From Cloacimonetes bacterium UBA5284 (GTDB lineage: Bacteria > Cloacimonadota > Cloacimonadia > Cloacimonadales > Cloacimonadaceae), in contig DHSO01000004.1 in assembly GCA_002410505.1 (NCBI GenBank), positions 23,747-80,400 on the forward strand: 56,654 nt of DNA, read 5' to 3'. The position numbers and the translations under genes are program-made. Below, piece by piece: positions 41,792 to 50,766 of this stretch. Numbering within the stretch: the first letter of the stretch is position 1; each line of letters opens with the position of its first letter. The notes below the pieces were generated by a model that saw only the letters and a list, made by a program, of their open reading frames with translations, did not search any database and was not told the DNA's origin.

Positions 41792-43651
41792 CTATTTCAG
41801 ATTGATCAGCTCATATATTTTCACAGCTTTATTCTTACCTTTCACTTTCACTTCGTCCAGATAGCGAGCTTCCACCAGCTCTTTCACGTGTTCATAAGTA
41901 AACTCGCTGATAATGATGTGTTTGGGAGTGTCATACTCCTTATTGATGCTTTCCAGGCGGGCGCCCAGATTGATGGTATCGCCGATGGCAGTGTAGTCAA
42001 AGATCTGCTCGCTGCCCAAGTTTCCCACCACCGCAGAACCGGTGTTTACGCCGATTCCGATCTCAAAGCTTTCTTTGCCCTCACTGCGCCATTTTTCCTG
42101 CAGTTCCGTCATCTTTTCACGCATTTGCAGGGCTACTTTGCAGGCATTCAGGGCGTGATTGGGCAGGGGAAGCGGAGTACCGAAAAGTGCCATAATCTCA
42201 TCCCCTACAAATTTATCCAGAATACCCTGGTTTTCCACGATCACATTCACCATCGCGGTAAGGTATTCCTTGAGGATATTCACTGTTTCTTCGGGACTGT
42301 GGTTTTCGGAATAGGTGGTGAACGAGCGAATATCCGAAAACAATACGGAGATTTCCTGCAGAGAGCCACCATAGCTGAGTTTCTTGGGATTTTTTAAGAG
42401 TTCGCTTACCAATTCCGGTGCCATATATTGCTGGAAGGCCTGGCGGATGAAGCGTTTCTCTTTGAGGGAATCGAGGTAGTGACATATCAAGCTGGCCACA
42501 TAGATAAAGAGCAGTGCCAGAACCGGTTGTACGATAGGGATCAGATAGCTTTGCCGTTCAAAAAGGTAATAAGCAAGCAGGTATTGCAAAGCGAATAGAA
42601 TGAGCAGAGCCAGCACCGACAGTTGAGGCTTCAGCTTGCGGAAAGCAAACCATAAGAGCAGCAGAGCCACAAACTCCAGCAGCATATACAGCCAAGGGTT
42701 TACAGCATAGAGATAGTCGCCATTTTGTACCATCTCGATGAAGTTGGCATGGATCTCTACACCGGGAGTCCATTCTCCACCAAATGGAGTGGGAAATTTG
42801 TCGTGCAATTCATCGATTGTGGCACCAATCAGCACTATCTTGTCCTGCAAAATACCAGAATCCCGAATGGAGTAAAATTCATCAAATTCGATGCCTTGAT
42901 AACCCGGCATTGCCATTGTGGAATCATCGATCACACTGGCATAGGATATATGGGGAAAAGAAGAAGCGGGGCCATAATAGTTTATTATGGCTTTGTTGTG
43001 TTTATAGATAGGAATCTTATGATTTGCCACCGTCAGATGAGCATCTTCGCTATGTAGATGATCTGCCCAATCACTTTGGTAGAGACGGCTGTTTGCCAAT
43101 CCGGCCACACCGATGCTGTAATACTTGTGATTGTCCATTTCTTCAAACAAGCTATATTTTCTGATCGCATTGTCCGAATCCGAGTTCATATTCACAATAC
43201 CCCAAGGGCTGCCGTTGGCCACGATATCGCCAATGGGTGTGAGCAATTGATCCGGGTCGCCGTGAGCTTTGCCGTGCAACACTTTTCCCGCAAAGACGAC
43301 ATTATTGGAGGCGGCAGCCGCATTAGCCAGCAGCATGTCGGACTCCGGATAGCGGGAGTTTTCGGTGAACTCAATGTCAAAAATAATGAGCTTGGCCCCG
43401 GCTTCGCTCAGGTTTTCGATGAGTTTGGCGTGGTAGTCTCTGGGAAAGGGCCAGGTCGTATTTAGGGCGCTGAAACTTTCGTCGTCGATGGCAATGATCA
43501 CGATATCTTCGCTGATTTGGCGGGGGCCCCGCATATGGAAGAGGCTATCCTGGGCCTTGTATTCCAGAGAATCAAACACGGGAATCAGGAAGATGATTTT
43601 GAGGATTATCAGGATGAGGACAGGCAGAAAAAACGAGCGATATCGTGACAT
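41792..43651 (-). CDS. CHASE2-domain adenylate/guanylate cyclase
   Basis: This membrane-bound class III cyclase has 619 residues. An N-terminal helix anchors a large extracytoplasmic CHASE2 sensor (~residues 30-330, including IVIIAIDDESF and WPFPRDYHAKLI). Three helices (~335-400) and a cytoplasmic cyclase domain follow. Catalytic features are ISVLFSDIRSFT (metal Asp), DKFVGDEIMA (substrate Lys, second Asp) and DYTAIGDTINLGARLES (adenine Asp, transition-state Asn/Arg), all present, so it should make cAMP. ATG 43651 follows AAGGAG. It ends the FecR-barrel cluster. Confidence 0.9.
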   Translation of the reverse strand: MSRYRSFFLPVLILIILKIIFLIPVFDSLEYKAQDSLFHMRGPRQISEDIVIIAIDDESFSALNTTWPFPRDYHAKLIENLSEAGAKLIIFDIEFTENSRYPESDMLLANAAAASNNVVFAGKVLHGKAHGDPDQLLTPIGDIVANGSPWGIVNMNSDSDNAIRKYSLFEEMDNHKYYSIGVAGLANSRLYQSDWADHLHSEDAHLTVANHKIPIYKHNKAIINYYGPASSFPHISYASVIDDSTMAMPGYQGIEFDEFYSIRDSGILQDKIVLIGATIDELHDKFPTPFGGEWTPGVEIHANFIEMVQNGDYLYAVNPWLYMLLEFVALLLLWFAFRKLKPQLSVLALLILFALQYLLAYYLFERQSYLIPIVQPVLALLFIYVASLICHYLDSLKEKRFIRQAFQQYMAPELVSELLKNPKKLSYGGSLQEISVLFSDIRSFTTYSENHSPEETVNILKEYLTAMVNVIVENQGILDKFVGDEIMALFGTPLPLPNHALNACKVALQMREKMTELQEKWRSEGKESFEIGIGVNTGSAVVGNLGSEQIFDYTAIGDTINLGARLESINKEYDTPKHIIISEFTYEHVKELVEARYLDEVKVKGKNKAVKIYELINLK

Positions 43652-43678
43652 GGTGCATCTCCTTTTATAAAGGGACGA

Positions 43679-43700
43679 AGCGTGGTTTTGAGGCCACGCT
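43679..43700 (-). terminator. Hairpin between the barrel and cyclase genes
   Basis: AGCGTGG (43679-43685) and CCACGCT (43694-43700) form a 7-bp GC-rich stem. Read leftward it is followed by TCGTCCCTTTAT, a poor T run. It may reduce, rather than stop, transcription into the cyclase gene. Confidence 0.4.
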
Positions 43701-43726
43701 CCGAGTAAGGTTATTTTTTGTTGAGC

Positions 43727-46105
43727 TTAGAATCTCTGGTTCAATAACAATCTGAAGGTTGTGGTGTCGTAATCCTTGCTGCTGTCATCATCATTCTTGT
43801 ATGTTTTCATCCCGAGGTCGGCAGTTACAGTCATATTGCGGATGGGATAGCTCTCCACGCCGAAATTGATGTAATTGTAGCTCTGGGCTTCCTGATCCCC
43901 GGAAAGGCCGGTATTGCGATATGACACATATGGCTTAATGCGATTTTCCCAGATGGCATAATCTGCCTTCAAATAAAGACTGTTACTCTTGTTTTCCTTC
44001 GAGCTCAGATCGTCCTTGTTTGTAGAAGTGGAATACGATACCAGAGTTGTAAGGGGGATCATGTTGAAGCGATTATTCATGGTAAAGCCGATGCCGGAAT
44101 TTCCGTTGTCGGAAGTATATGAATCAGGAATTGTGCGTTTGACATTGTTGCCCCCAAAGCGGTAACTAATATCAAGCTGAGTGGGCACATAGGGAATCTG
44201 CACGATATTGTAGCCAATGCCAAAGCTCATATTTTGGGCATTACTGGTAATGGGGTCAAAGCTACTGTCCTCAATATCAGTATTCTGCTTGTTTTCGCCA
44301 CGGTTGTCATTGAAAGAAGCCTTCACATAAGGCATATTGGGAATACGCAGGATAGCCGAAGCAAAGATGTTTTGGTATGTATTGGTTTCGCTTTTGTGCT
44401 CCATCAGATTGTCTTCGGTAGTACTGTAACCGCCTGATATGGTAATGAATCTACCGAATGAAAACTGATCTGTGATGGAAAGCACCCGGGTATCCCTTTG
44501 GTTTCCGAAAGTACCCATCGAATTGAAAGCGCTGCCGGTTTCGTTGTATTGAAGGTTCAGGAAGTTGTTCCAGAAATACATACGGACATAAGCGTTCCAA
44601 GCCACATTAGCCATGCTGGGCACGAAAGGTTCCATGTTCGTATTGATGATGAAGAGGTCGGCATAGTCTTCCGGATCTACTTCGATGCCGGCAAACTCGT
44701 TGTCCAAGCCATAATTTTCCATCTCTTCCACGGAAATGGCGCCGGGCAAGGTATTTGTGTTCAGCATGCTGCCGGCAATTTCAAAACCTGCCAGGAAATG
44801 TTGATCAGGCACGTTCAGTTGCATATCCAGGCTTATTACGGCGTTGTCTTGCGGTCTCACGGTATATACAGTATCACCTTTTGCGTCGCTATAGCTGTAA
44901 TAGGCCTCACCCAGAGAGCTGCGAATGTCACGATGGCGAGCGCCGGTAATGCCTAAGCGAAAGCTTTGGTCGTTGCCAAATTGGATTCTGGCAGCTATGG
45001 CTTCTTGTTTGAAGGTGCTCAGACCGGTGGGACTGGCGCTTGCCATGTATTCGGTTTTACGAACAGATTCTCCATGTGCCCAGGTCAGTTCCAAGAACCG
45101 GGTGTGGAACTTACCATAGAGTCCTCGGATGTTTTTCCCCGAAAGGGTGAATTGGGAAAGAGAGGGCGAGTAATCACCAAAAAACACGTCCAGCAATGGG
45201 ATTTTGACGCCAAAGGTATAGCGGTTTACCGGTTGAGAATTCTTGTCTTCCAGGCTGGATACCAGCAGATTGGCCTGCATATCGGCTATACCATAGCTTC
45301 CATACAGGTCTGCCCAAGTGCTATAATCATCATCGGGATCCGAAAATACCTTATCTTTGTCCGATACACCGTATACGTTGGCGGCGAAATTTACCGAACC
45401 TCTGTAAGTAAAGGGCAAGGCAGGCTTTTTACTGCCGGGCAGGATCTGGGTTATCCATGTGGGTGAATACACATCGGCGCCCTTCACTTTTGCCGTGATC
45501 ATCGCCTTTTTGATGCCATCCTGGGGGCGATCTTCCCGATACATCAATACGGATTCACTAAATTGGGTTTGTGAGGTAACATCTCTGTCTCCCACAAAGA
45601 CGCGGATACTTTTTGGATCCACATCTTCTGCCAGAGCCAAATAGCTGACCGCCAATACATAACCATCATCGGCAGAAATCGAACTATCGTCTGAAATCAA
45701 TACAAAGCCATCGTTGAGCGAACCTTTGGGAGCGTTCAATTTCAACACGTACAAGGGAGTAATTCCATCATCCGCGGGCAGATACCCTGCCGCGCCGTTG
45801 CTCAATCTGAATTCAAAACGATATTCAACATCGTTTGTGGACACCGCAGTGCGAGGTATAATACCTCGCCAGTAGGTGGAAGCAGGATCGTCCTGGCGCA
45901 TCGGTTCTGCTTGCCAGACAGTGCTGCCAACCAGTCGATATTGCACATCAACACTGGAGATATCTGTCCCGCCATCAACAATTTCCAGGAGGAGTTCCAC
46001 ATCAGCTCCGGGGACGAATGATTCCGGACTCACATGCAAAGCGGTAAGCGCCAATAGTGCCAGACAGGGGACTGTCAATGCAATTGTGACTAGCAGTCTT
46101 TTCAT
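43727..46105 (-). CDS. Outer-membrane beta-barrel protein with N-terminal Ig-like domain
   Basis: This 792-residue exported protein starts with a signal peptide (MKRLLVTIALTVPCLALLALT). An Ig-like or cohesin-like region follows (~25-230: LHVSPESFVPGADVELLLEIV and on). The rest alternates hydrophobic and polar residues in long strands with aromatic girdles, and the last residue is Phe (LLLNQRF), a mark of outer-membrane barrels. I recognise no named family. It is in the same unit as the FecR gene and the cyclase, with a 15-base gap to FecR, so it may be part of the same envelope system. Confidence 0.7.
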   Translation of the reverse strand: MKRLLVTIALTVPCLALLALTALHVSPESFVPGADVELLLEIVDGGTDISSVDVQYRLVGSTVWQAEPMRQDDPASTYWRGIIPRTAVSTNDVEYRFEFRLSNGAAGYLPADDGITPLYVLKLNAPKGSLNDGFVLISDDSSISADDGYVLAVSYLALAEDVDPKSIRVFVGDRDVTSQTQFSESVLMYREDRPQDGIKKAMITAKVKGADVYSPTWITQILPGSKKPALPFTYRGSVNFAANVYGVSDKDKVFSDPDDDYSTWADLYGSYGIADMQANLLVSSLEDKNSQPVNRYTFGVKIPLLDVFFGDYSPSLSQFTLSGKNIRGLYGKFHTRFLELTWAHGESVRKTEYMASASPTGLSTFKQEAIAARIQFGNDQSFRLGITGARHRDIRSSLGEAYYSYSDAKGDTVYTVRPQDNAVISLDMQLNVPDQHFLAGFEIAGSMLNTNTLPGAISVEEMENYGLDNEFAGIEVDPEDYADLFIINTNMEPFVPSMANVAWNAYVRMYFWNNFLNLQYNETGSAFNSMGTFGNQRDTRVLSITDQFSFGRFITISGGYSTTEDNLMEHKSETNTYQNIFASAILRIPNMPYVKASFNDNRGENKQNTDIEDSSFDPITSNAQNMSFGIGYNIVQIPYVPTQLDISYRFGGNNVKRTIPDSYTSDNGNSGIGFTMNNRFNMIPLTTLVSYSTSTNKDDLSSKENKSNSLYLKADYAIWENRIKPYVSYRNTGLSGDQEAQSYNYINFGVESYPIRNMTVTADLGMKTYKNDDDSSKDYDTTTFRLLLNQRF

Positions 46106-46120
46106 ATTGAACTCCTTGTA

Positions 46121-46795
46121 TTAGTAATGGATTTCTATCAGTTTGCGATTCCCAGCATCGTCCAATACAGGCACAATGATAGGTTCCCGCTCTTCACTCT
46201 GAGCAGATTCCAGTTCGGCTTTTTGTATTTCATCGAGGTCGTCAGCGCTGCTTACTCTCACCCGGATTCCACCATCGGGACTCACGATACCTGTCTTGCC
46301 TTTGCCAACTAGTTGAACTTCATCGGTCTCCAGCACACGCAATTCCACTTCACCGTCGGTAACCGTGAAGGTGCTGAAGCCATCGTCATCCACTTTGGTC
46401 AAAAATTCGGTTCCTTTCACGGAAGCAACGGTGGTGGGGGTTTGCACGGTGAAGGTACCGCTGCCCTTTTTCACTTGAGTAAGGATACTACCCTTGGTCA
46501 CATTCACTTTTTTGCTGAGTTTTCCGCCTTCCTTGCTGGCGTTTACGGTTACCACAGAATTTGAAAAAAGCTTGATCATGGAGGAAGCATCAATGTATTT
46601 GTAGGCCGCGAAGCTTTCCGCTCCGGTGCGCAAGACATCCTTGTTTTGCAGCAATTCACCATTCTTGAATTTTAGGTTTTTCAAAGCGCGTTCCAAGCTT
46701 ACCTTTCCTTTGCTGGCTGAAAGGATGGCTACACTATCAGCCAATAAAGCAGTTGCCAACAGCAGTATTACGGATATTAATAGGATTCTTTTCAT
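46121..46795 (-). CDS. FecR-domain exported protein
   Basis: This 224-residue protein has a signal peptide (MKRILLISVILLLATALLADS) and a FecR-type core: GEL/LRTGAESFAAYKY, the SVVTVN segment, then GSGTFTVQTPTTVASVKGTEF and VTDGEVEL. There is no transmembrane anchor in the body, unlike sigma-factor-linked FecR. FecR domains bind peptidoglycan or surface ligands in related systems (family knowledge). The setting between a secreted protein, a barrel and a CHASE2 cyclase fits an envelope-sensing module. Confidence 0.85.
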   Translation of the reverse strand: MKRILLISVILLLATALLADSVAILSASKGKVSLERALKNLKFKNGELLQNKDVLRTGAESFAAYKYIDASSMIKLFSNSVVTVNASKEGGKLSKKVNVTKGSILTQVKKGSGTFTVQTPTTVASVKGTEFLTKVDDDGFSTFTVTDGEVELRVLETDEVQLVGKGKTGIVSPDGGIRVRVSSADDLDEIQKAELESAQSEEREPIIVPVLDDAGNRKLIEIHY

Positions 46796-46805
46796 TCTTT
46801 CCTCC

Positions 46806-47900
46806 TCAATCCCTTACCTTAACTTCGATTTCTTTACCCATTAGGCTGTTCAATATATCGATTGCATCCTGTCCGCGGTAGGTTCTGCCTTCGTAGATCA
46901 CCTCTCCGGTAGGAGTGTATCCCAGGTTCAAGATATTCAGGAGGGCCGGATTTTTAAGCATGGTCAGGATTGCTTGAACATCCTCAGGGCTTTGGTCTCC
47001 GCCTTCATCAGCTTTGTAGCGGAACACAAACCAGGAGCTGGCATATGGGTTTTGCTGAGAACCATTCCTGCTTACATTGGGATTGTATTCATCATAGCGA
47101 TCGGTAAAAACTTGCCAGGCATAGTAATAATCTCCATTCAGAGGCAGATACTCGGAGAATCCGCTGCTCACGTCTCCCTCACTACGGAAGACCTCTGTTC
47201 CCGTACTATGGATGTTAGAGAGAGAAGGAGGGTTGTTCGGAGGATATTCACGTACCACAAGAGTTTGAGTGTTGAAGCCGGTATTCACCGAATTCCAGAT
47301 GAAACTCACCGGTAAATCGCTGAGGCTTGGGACATTCTGTCCGATAAGCGCTCCGGGACTGATGAGATTTATGGCCCCAGCATTTCGGATGGTGATAGTG
47401 AAGCTAGCATAGGCCACATCAGCAGGATTTAGTTCCGGCCAGGCTGAGACCTTGAGTACCATTTTGCCGTCCGGGAAATATCCGGAGAGAATTGCTTCTT
47501 CCAAAGTGGCCAGATCCTCAATCAAATCCACAATGTTTATGTTGATGGAACCATCCGGCTTGAAATATTGGTTATCCGTATTTGTGATCAGTTCCCGGTT
47601 CGACATCTGAAGAACCTGTCCGGGAGCCAGGTTTTGGATGCTGATAAATATGGCATCATTAGGTCCAATAATCTCATTGTTGTTCCAGCTCAATTCCACC
47701 CGAAGTTTCACTTTTTGTTCCATTTGGTCATTGGTGAGTCTCAGAGTGGTAAGTAGGGGTTGAGACTGGGGATTTACGGGGTCGAAGCTGAAAGTACTCA
47801 GCTGATTTACCTGTATGCCGGAAGGCGTGAATAGCAAGTCTAATGACCAGATATTCAAGACTACGAGCAGTAGGGCAAAGATGAAAAGTATGCGTTTCAT
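46806..47900 (-). CDS. Secreted protein of unknown function
   Basis: This 364-residue exported protein has a signal peptide (MKRILFIFALLLVVLNIWS) and a beta-rich body with domain boundaries near residues 150 and 200 (VPSLSDLPVSFIWN). I recognise no family. The late part (RKVSAWPEL and the DGDYYYAWQVF region) resembles Ig-like domains of surface proteins. Its start overlaps the ddl stop (ATGA) and FecR follows 10 bases downstream, so it is part of the ddl-FecR-barrel transcript. Confidence 0.6.
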   Translation of the reverse strand: MKRILFIFALLLVVLNIWSLDLLFTPSGIQVNQLSTFSFDPVNPQSQPLLTTLRLTNDQMEQKVKLRVELSWNNNEIIGPNDAIFISIQNLAPGQVLQMSNRELITNTDNQYFKPDGSININIVDLIEDLATLEEAILSGYFPDGKMVLKVSAWPELNPADVAYASFTITIRNAGAINLISPGALIGQNVPSLSDLPVSFIWNSVNTGFNTQTLVVREYPPNNPPSLSNIHSTGTEVFRSEGDVSSGFSEYLPLNGDYYYAWQVFTDRYDEYNPNVSRNGSQQNPYASSWFVFRYKADEGGDQSPEDVQAILTMLKNPALLNILNLGYTPTGEVIYEGRTYRGQDAIDILNSLMGKEIEVKVRD

Positions 47901-48850
47901 GATACCTCCACGTGTCTTGCCACGGAGTTTTTTATTATCGTTTCAAGCAGGTCGCCAAAAGACATTCCCGCTGCCTTGGCTGCCATCGGAGTCAAGCTGA
48001 GAGCCGTCATCCCGGGCAGCGTATTAACTTCCAAAAAGTACAGTTTATCTTCGTCCAAGCGAAAATCCACTCTGCCATACACAGAACAGGATAGGGCCTT
48101 GAAGGCACGAACGGCATAGAGCTGTGCCAAGTGCGCCATGGCCTCGTCGATGGGCGCCGGAGCCAGATATTCAGTGTTGCCTTTGGTATATTTATTCTGA
48201 TAGTCATACCAGCCGGCTTTTGGTTTGATCTCCACCACCGGCATGGCTTTGTCGTCCAAAATGCTAACCGTCAATTCCCGCCCCGGGATGTATTCTTCCA
48301 AAAGCACAGTGGAGCAGTATTTGAAGGCTTCGTTTACAGCCTCTTTCAGAGAACATATATCCTCCACCATACTGATGCCCACACTGCTGCCGGCATCATT
48401 TGGCTTCACGATGATGGGCAGGCCCAAAGTCTCGGTAATAGCCCGGTAATCCGAAGGATCGTTATAATCCTCCAGAAGGTTGCCGCGCATCAAGATGTGT
48501 TTTGGTACCGGAACTCCCTCTTCGGCTACTAGCAGCTTGGCGATATATTTGTCCATAGCCAGAGTAGAGCCTTTGGAGAGTGAACCCGTAAAGGGAATTC
48601 CCGCCAGTTGCAAAGCCGCTTGCAGGTCTCCATTCTCGCCACAGCCACCATGCAAACCGTTGAAGACCATAAAGGGATGTTCAGCTTCGATGGCCAGCAG
48701 TAGGTCGGCAAGGCGAGGATAATCCGCGGGATCCAGCTCGCACACGTCATACTGCGATAAGCGCAACTCTTTGGCAATCTCCGATCCGCTGACCAGAGAA
48801 ACATCTCGTTCCGGAGAGATGCCGCCTTTTAACACAAGGATCTTTTTCAT
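47897..48850 (-). CDS. ddl: D-alanine--D-alanine ligase
   Basis: It makes D-Ala-D-Ala for peptidoglycan. The ATP-grasp enzyme has 317 residues, with the N-terminal KGGISPERDVSL, the VFNGLHGGCGENGDLQ block, PIIVKPNDAGSSVG, ELTVSILDD and the metal site FLEVNTLPGMT. ATG 48850 follows GAGAGG. FemAB-like gene upstream ends nine bases before it, and the secreted protein overlaps its stop. Confidence 0.95.
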   Translation of the reverse strand: MKKILVLKGGISPERDVSLVSGSEIAKELRLSQYDVCELDPADYPRLADLLLAIEAEHPFMVFNGLHGGCGENGDLQAALQLAGIPFTGSLSKGSTLAMDKYIAKLLVAEEGVPVPKHILMRGNLLEDYNDPSDYRAITETLGLPIIVKPNDAGSSVGISMVEDICSLKEAVNEAFKYCSTVLLEEYIPGRELTVSILDDKAMPVVEIKPKAGWYDYQNKYTKGNTEYLAPAPIDEAMAHLAQLYAVRAFKALSCSVYGRVDFRLDEDKLYFLEVNTLPGMTALSLTPMAAKAAGMSFGDLLETIIKNSVARHVEVS

Positions 48851-48859
48851 GAACCTCTC

Positions 48860-49774
48860 TTACAGTTTTATCTGATAAAATACACATAAATCCAAACCCA
48901 GGGCAGCCTTGAACCGGGCTACATCCTGCACGTTTGCTCCACAATAATCGAAGATCCTGCTCCCCTTGGGAAGGCTTTGAAGGAGGCTGAGACTGTGAAA
49001 AGAAGCAGCACCCCTTTTTAGAGCCTCTTCCGAGGTAGCCTTGTATAAAGTATAAACCACCTCACCCCCATCGTAGAGTAAAATATTTGCGCTTACCACT
49101 TCGTTTTCCCAGAGAACGTTGAATTGTTTCAACAACCCGGCATCATGAAGGTGAGTAAAAAAGACTTTCATGGAATGGTAACTAACTCCGAGATTGTGGT
49201 TTTTTCTGATATCCAGCCTTTTTTGCAGAGCCAGAAAGGCATCTGGATCAAAAGACTCAACCAGTTCCATACCCAGATTCTGGGCGTTGCGAAATTTCTT
49301 GCGTTCATCCGGCAGAGAATTCAGGACTTCCGTGCTGGCACATCGGAATGTATACAAAGGCGAGGCTTTGAAGCCATTCCAGGTGAAGCCTCTCACATCG
49401 AGGTTTTCCGGATTCAGCTGGAGCTTGACCCGTTTGTAGTTTTCTCCCAGAAAGCGGGCCACCCGAGAGCAAACAGCCGTAGTATCCAATAAAATCCTGG
49501 CCTTACCGGCGTTGTTTTCAAAGGCAAAGGAAATCCCCTGGTAGTATGCTCCCACAGGGGTCACGAGGGCTTTTATCCCCATCTTTCTGCGCTCATACAA
49601 AGGAAGGATGGCAAAGAGTTCTTCACCCTTATACACCTGCAATTGAAACGCCGTCACATTGTGCATTCTCGCTATAGCATCCATAAACTCGGGATTGTGC
49701 CAATAGCTGTATCCCCCGGATATTTGCCTGGCTTCTCCGCTTTGTATATCTGCGATTTTTATGCTATAGTTCAT
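48860..49774 (-). CDS. FemAB/GNAT-like acyltransferase
   Basis: This 304-residue protein shows a FemAB-type layout: an N-terminal YSYWHNPEFMDAI region, LNPENLDVRGF, the conserved LPDERKKFRNAQNLGMELVE segment, and a C-terminal DYCGANVQDVARFKAALGL that fits the family's FKxxFG motif. FemAB proteins add amino acids to peptidoglycan precursors or act as aminoacyltransferases (family knowledge). Position beside ddl supports a cell-wall role. Its start overlaps the receiver gene stop (ATGA). Confidence 0.75.
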   Translation of the reverse strand: MNYSIKIADIQSGEARQISGGYSYWHNPEFMDAIARMHNVTAFQLQVYKGEELFAILPLYERRKMGIKALVTPVGAYYQGISFAFENNAGKARILLDTTAVCSRVARFLGENYKRVKLQLNPENLDVRGFTWNGFKASPLYTFRCASTEVLNSLPDERKKFRNAQNLGMELVESFDPDAFLALQKRLDIRKNHNLGVSYHSMKVFFTHLHDAGLLKQFNVLWENEVVSANILLYDGGEVVYTLYKATSEEALKRGAASFHSLSLLQSLPKGSRIFDYCGANVQDVARFKAALGLDLCVFYQIKL

Positions 49775-50133
49775 GATCCCAGGTGTTGCTTGATGGCAGC
49801 TATCAGTTCATTGAGGTTGAATGGTTTTATGATATAATCCGAAGCTCCCTCTACCATCGCTTTGTAAGCGCTGTCGATAGTAGGATATCCGGTCATTATC
49901 AGGCAAAAAATCTCAGAATCGGCCGCCATGAGCTTTTCCATCAGTTCCAAGCCATTCATCCCCGGCATCACTAAATCTATAATGGCAAGTTTGTATTGAC
50001 CCGGTTTGAACAATTTCAAAGCGGCGGCGGCATCTTCGGCCATGTCGGCCCGGTAATGATGGAGTTTGAGACAGTCCCCAATTACCTCTCTCAGCAAACG
50101 GTCGTCATCAACGAGCAGAATTCTAGGTTCCAT
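49771..50133 (-). CDS. Stand-alone response-regulator receiver domain
   Basis: This 120-residue CheY-like protein has an acidic pocket (VDDD, residues 8-11), phosphoacceptor Asp in IIDLVMPGMNG (D53), Thr in IMTGYP (T81) and Lys in IIKPF (K103). No output domain is present. I chose ATG 50133; a GTG at 50142 lies too close to GAGG to be used. It is the first gene of the cell-wall cluster. A cognate kinase is not adjacent; the TPR kinase at 22674-24656 has none and could be a partner. Confidence 0.87.
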   Translation of the reverse strand: MEPRILLVDDDRLLREVIGDCLKLHHYRADMAEDAAAALKLFKPGQYKLAIIDLVMPGMNGLELMEKLMAADSEIFCLIMTGYPTIDSAYKAMVEGASDYIIKPFNLNELIAAIKQHLGS

Positions 50134-50378
50134 ATTGGCCACCTCGCTTCCTTTATATTATTATTGTGGCATTTTAGCCGGGTGCAGATAATAGTCAACA
50201 AAAAAAAAAGCCACCACCGTGTCGATGCTACAAATTTTAGCCGTCCGTAACTCTCATTAGCTGAGACGAAGTTCAGCGATCCCCACTATTACGGCTCTTA
50301 CGCCTCTCAAAAAGACCAAGGGAGGAATAGCCAAAACCGACCCAAAATTGTAGATTATCATAAAGCACAATATTTATA

Positions 50379-50406
50379 TTGACGGGAAAAGTACCCTTGC
50401 AATAAT
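50379..50406 (+). promoter_or_regulatory. Candidate promoter of the cold-shock gene
   Basis: TTGACG (50379-50384), a 16-base spacer and AATAAT (50401-50406) lie 28 bases before the start codon, giving a short leader with AGAGG. No long cold-shock leader is visible. Confidence 0.4.
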
Positions 50407-50434
50407 TGACATACAAGACGTAAAAGAGGTTCTT

Positions 50435-50647
50435 ATGAAAGGAATAGTGAAGTGGTTTAATAAAAATAAAGGTTACGGCTTTATTCTTACTGAAGACAAC
50501 AAGGAGTACTTTGTACACTGGAAATCCATTGTCACCAATTCTCCCAGAGAGTTGAAGGTATTGGAGCAAGACGAAGAAGTAACCTTTGATTTGATCGAAA
50601 CCGAGAAAGGAATTCAAGCCATCAATATCATCAGGACACATCCCTGA
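50435..50647 (+). CDS. Cold-shock domain protein
   Basis: This 70-residue single cold-shock domain protein binds single-stranded RNA/DNA. RNP1 is KGYGFI (12-17) and RNP2 is YFVHW (25-29). The usual FFH is replaced by FVHW in RNP2. A normal CspA start (KGxVKWFNxxKGYGFI) is present. It is monocistronic with its own promoter and terminator. Confidence 0.9.
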   Translation: MKGIVKWFNKNKGYGFILTEDNKEYFVHWKSIVTNSPRELKVLEQDEEVTFDLIETEKGIQAINIIRTHP

Positions 50648-50666
50648 TAGTTTTTCGCTTGATCTT

Positions 50667-50692
50667 TGGGCGCTGTTCTCGGCGCCCATTAT
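50667..50692 (+). terminator. Terminator after the cold-shock gene
   Basis: TGGGCGC (50667-50673) and GCGCCCA (50682-50688) form a 7-bp GC-rich stem with an 8-base loop, followed by TTATTATATA. It lies 20 bases past the stop. Confidence 0.7.
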
Positions 50693-50766
50693 TATATACT
50701 GCAGTATCGCATGATAATGGTTCCAATTACCAGAGATGAGCCCGGATGAACAGGTAAAGCGATAGT

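Noticed and set aside
50406..50411. Perfect TTGACA near the cold-shock gene
   Set aside because: It is only 24 bases before the start codon, leaving no room for a -10 and leader. The TTGACG/AATAAT pair upstream fits better.
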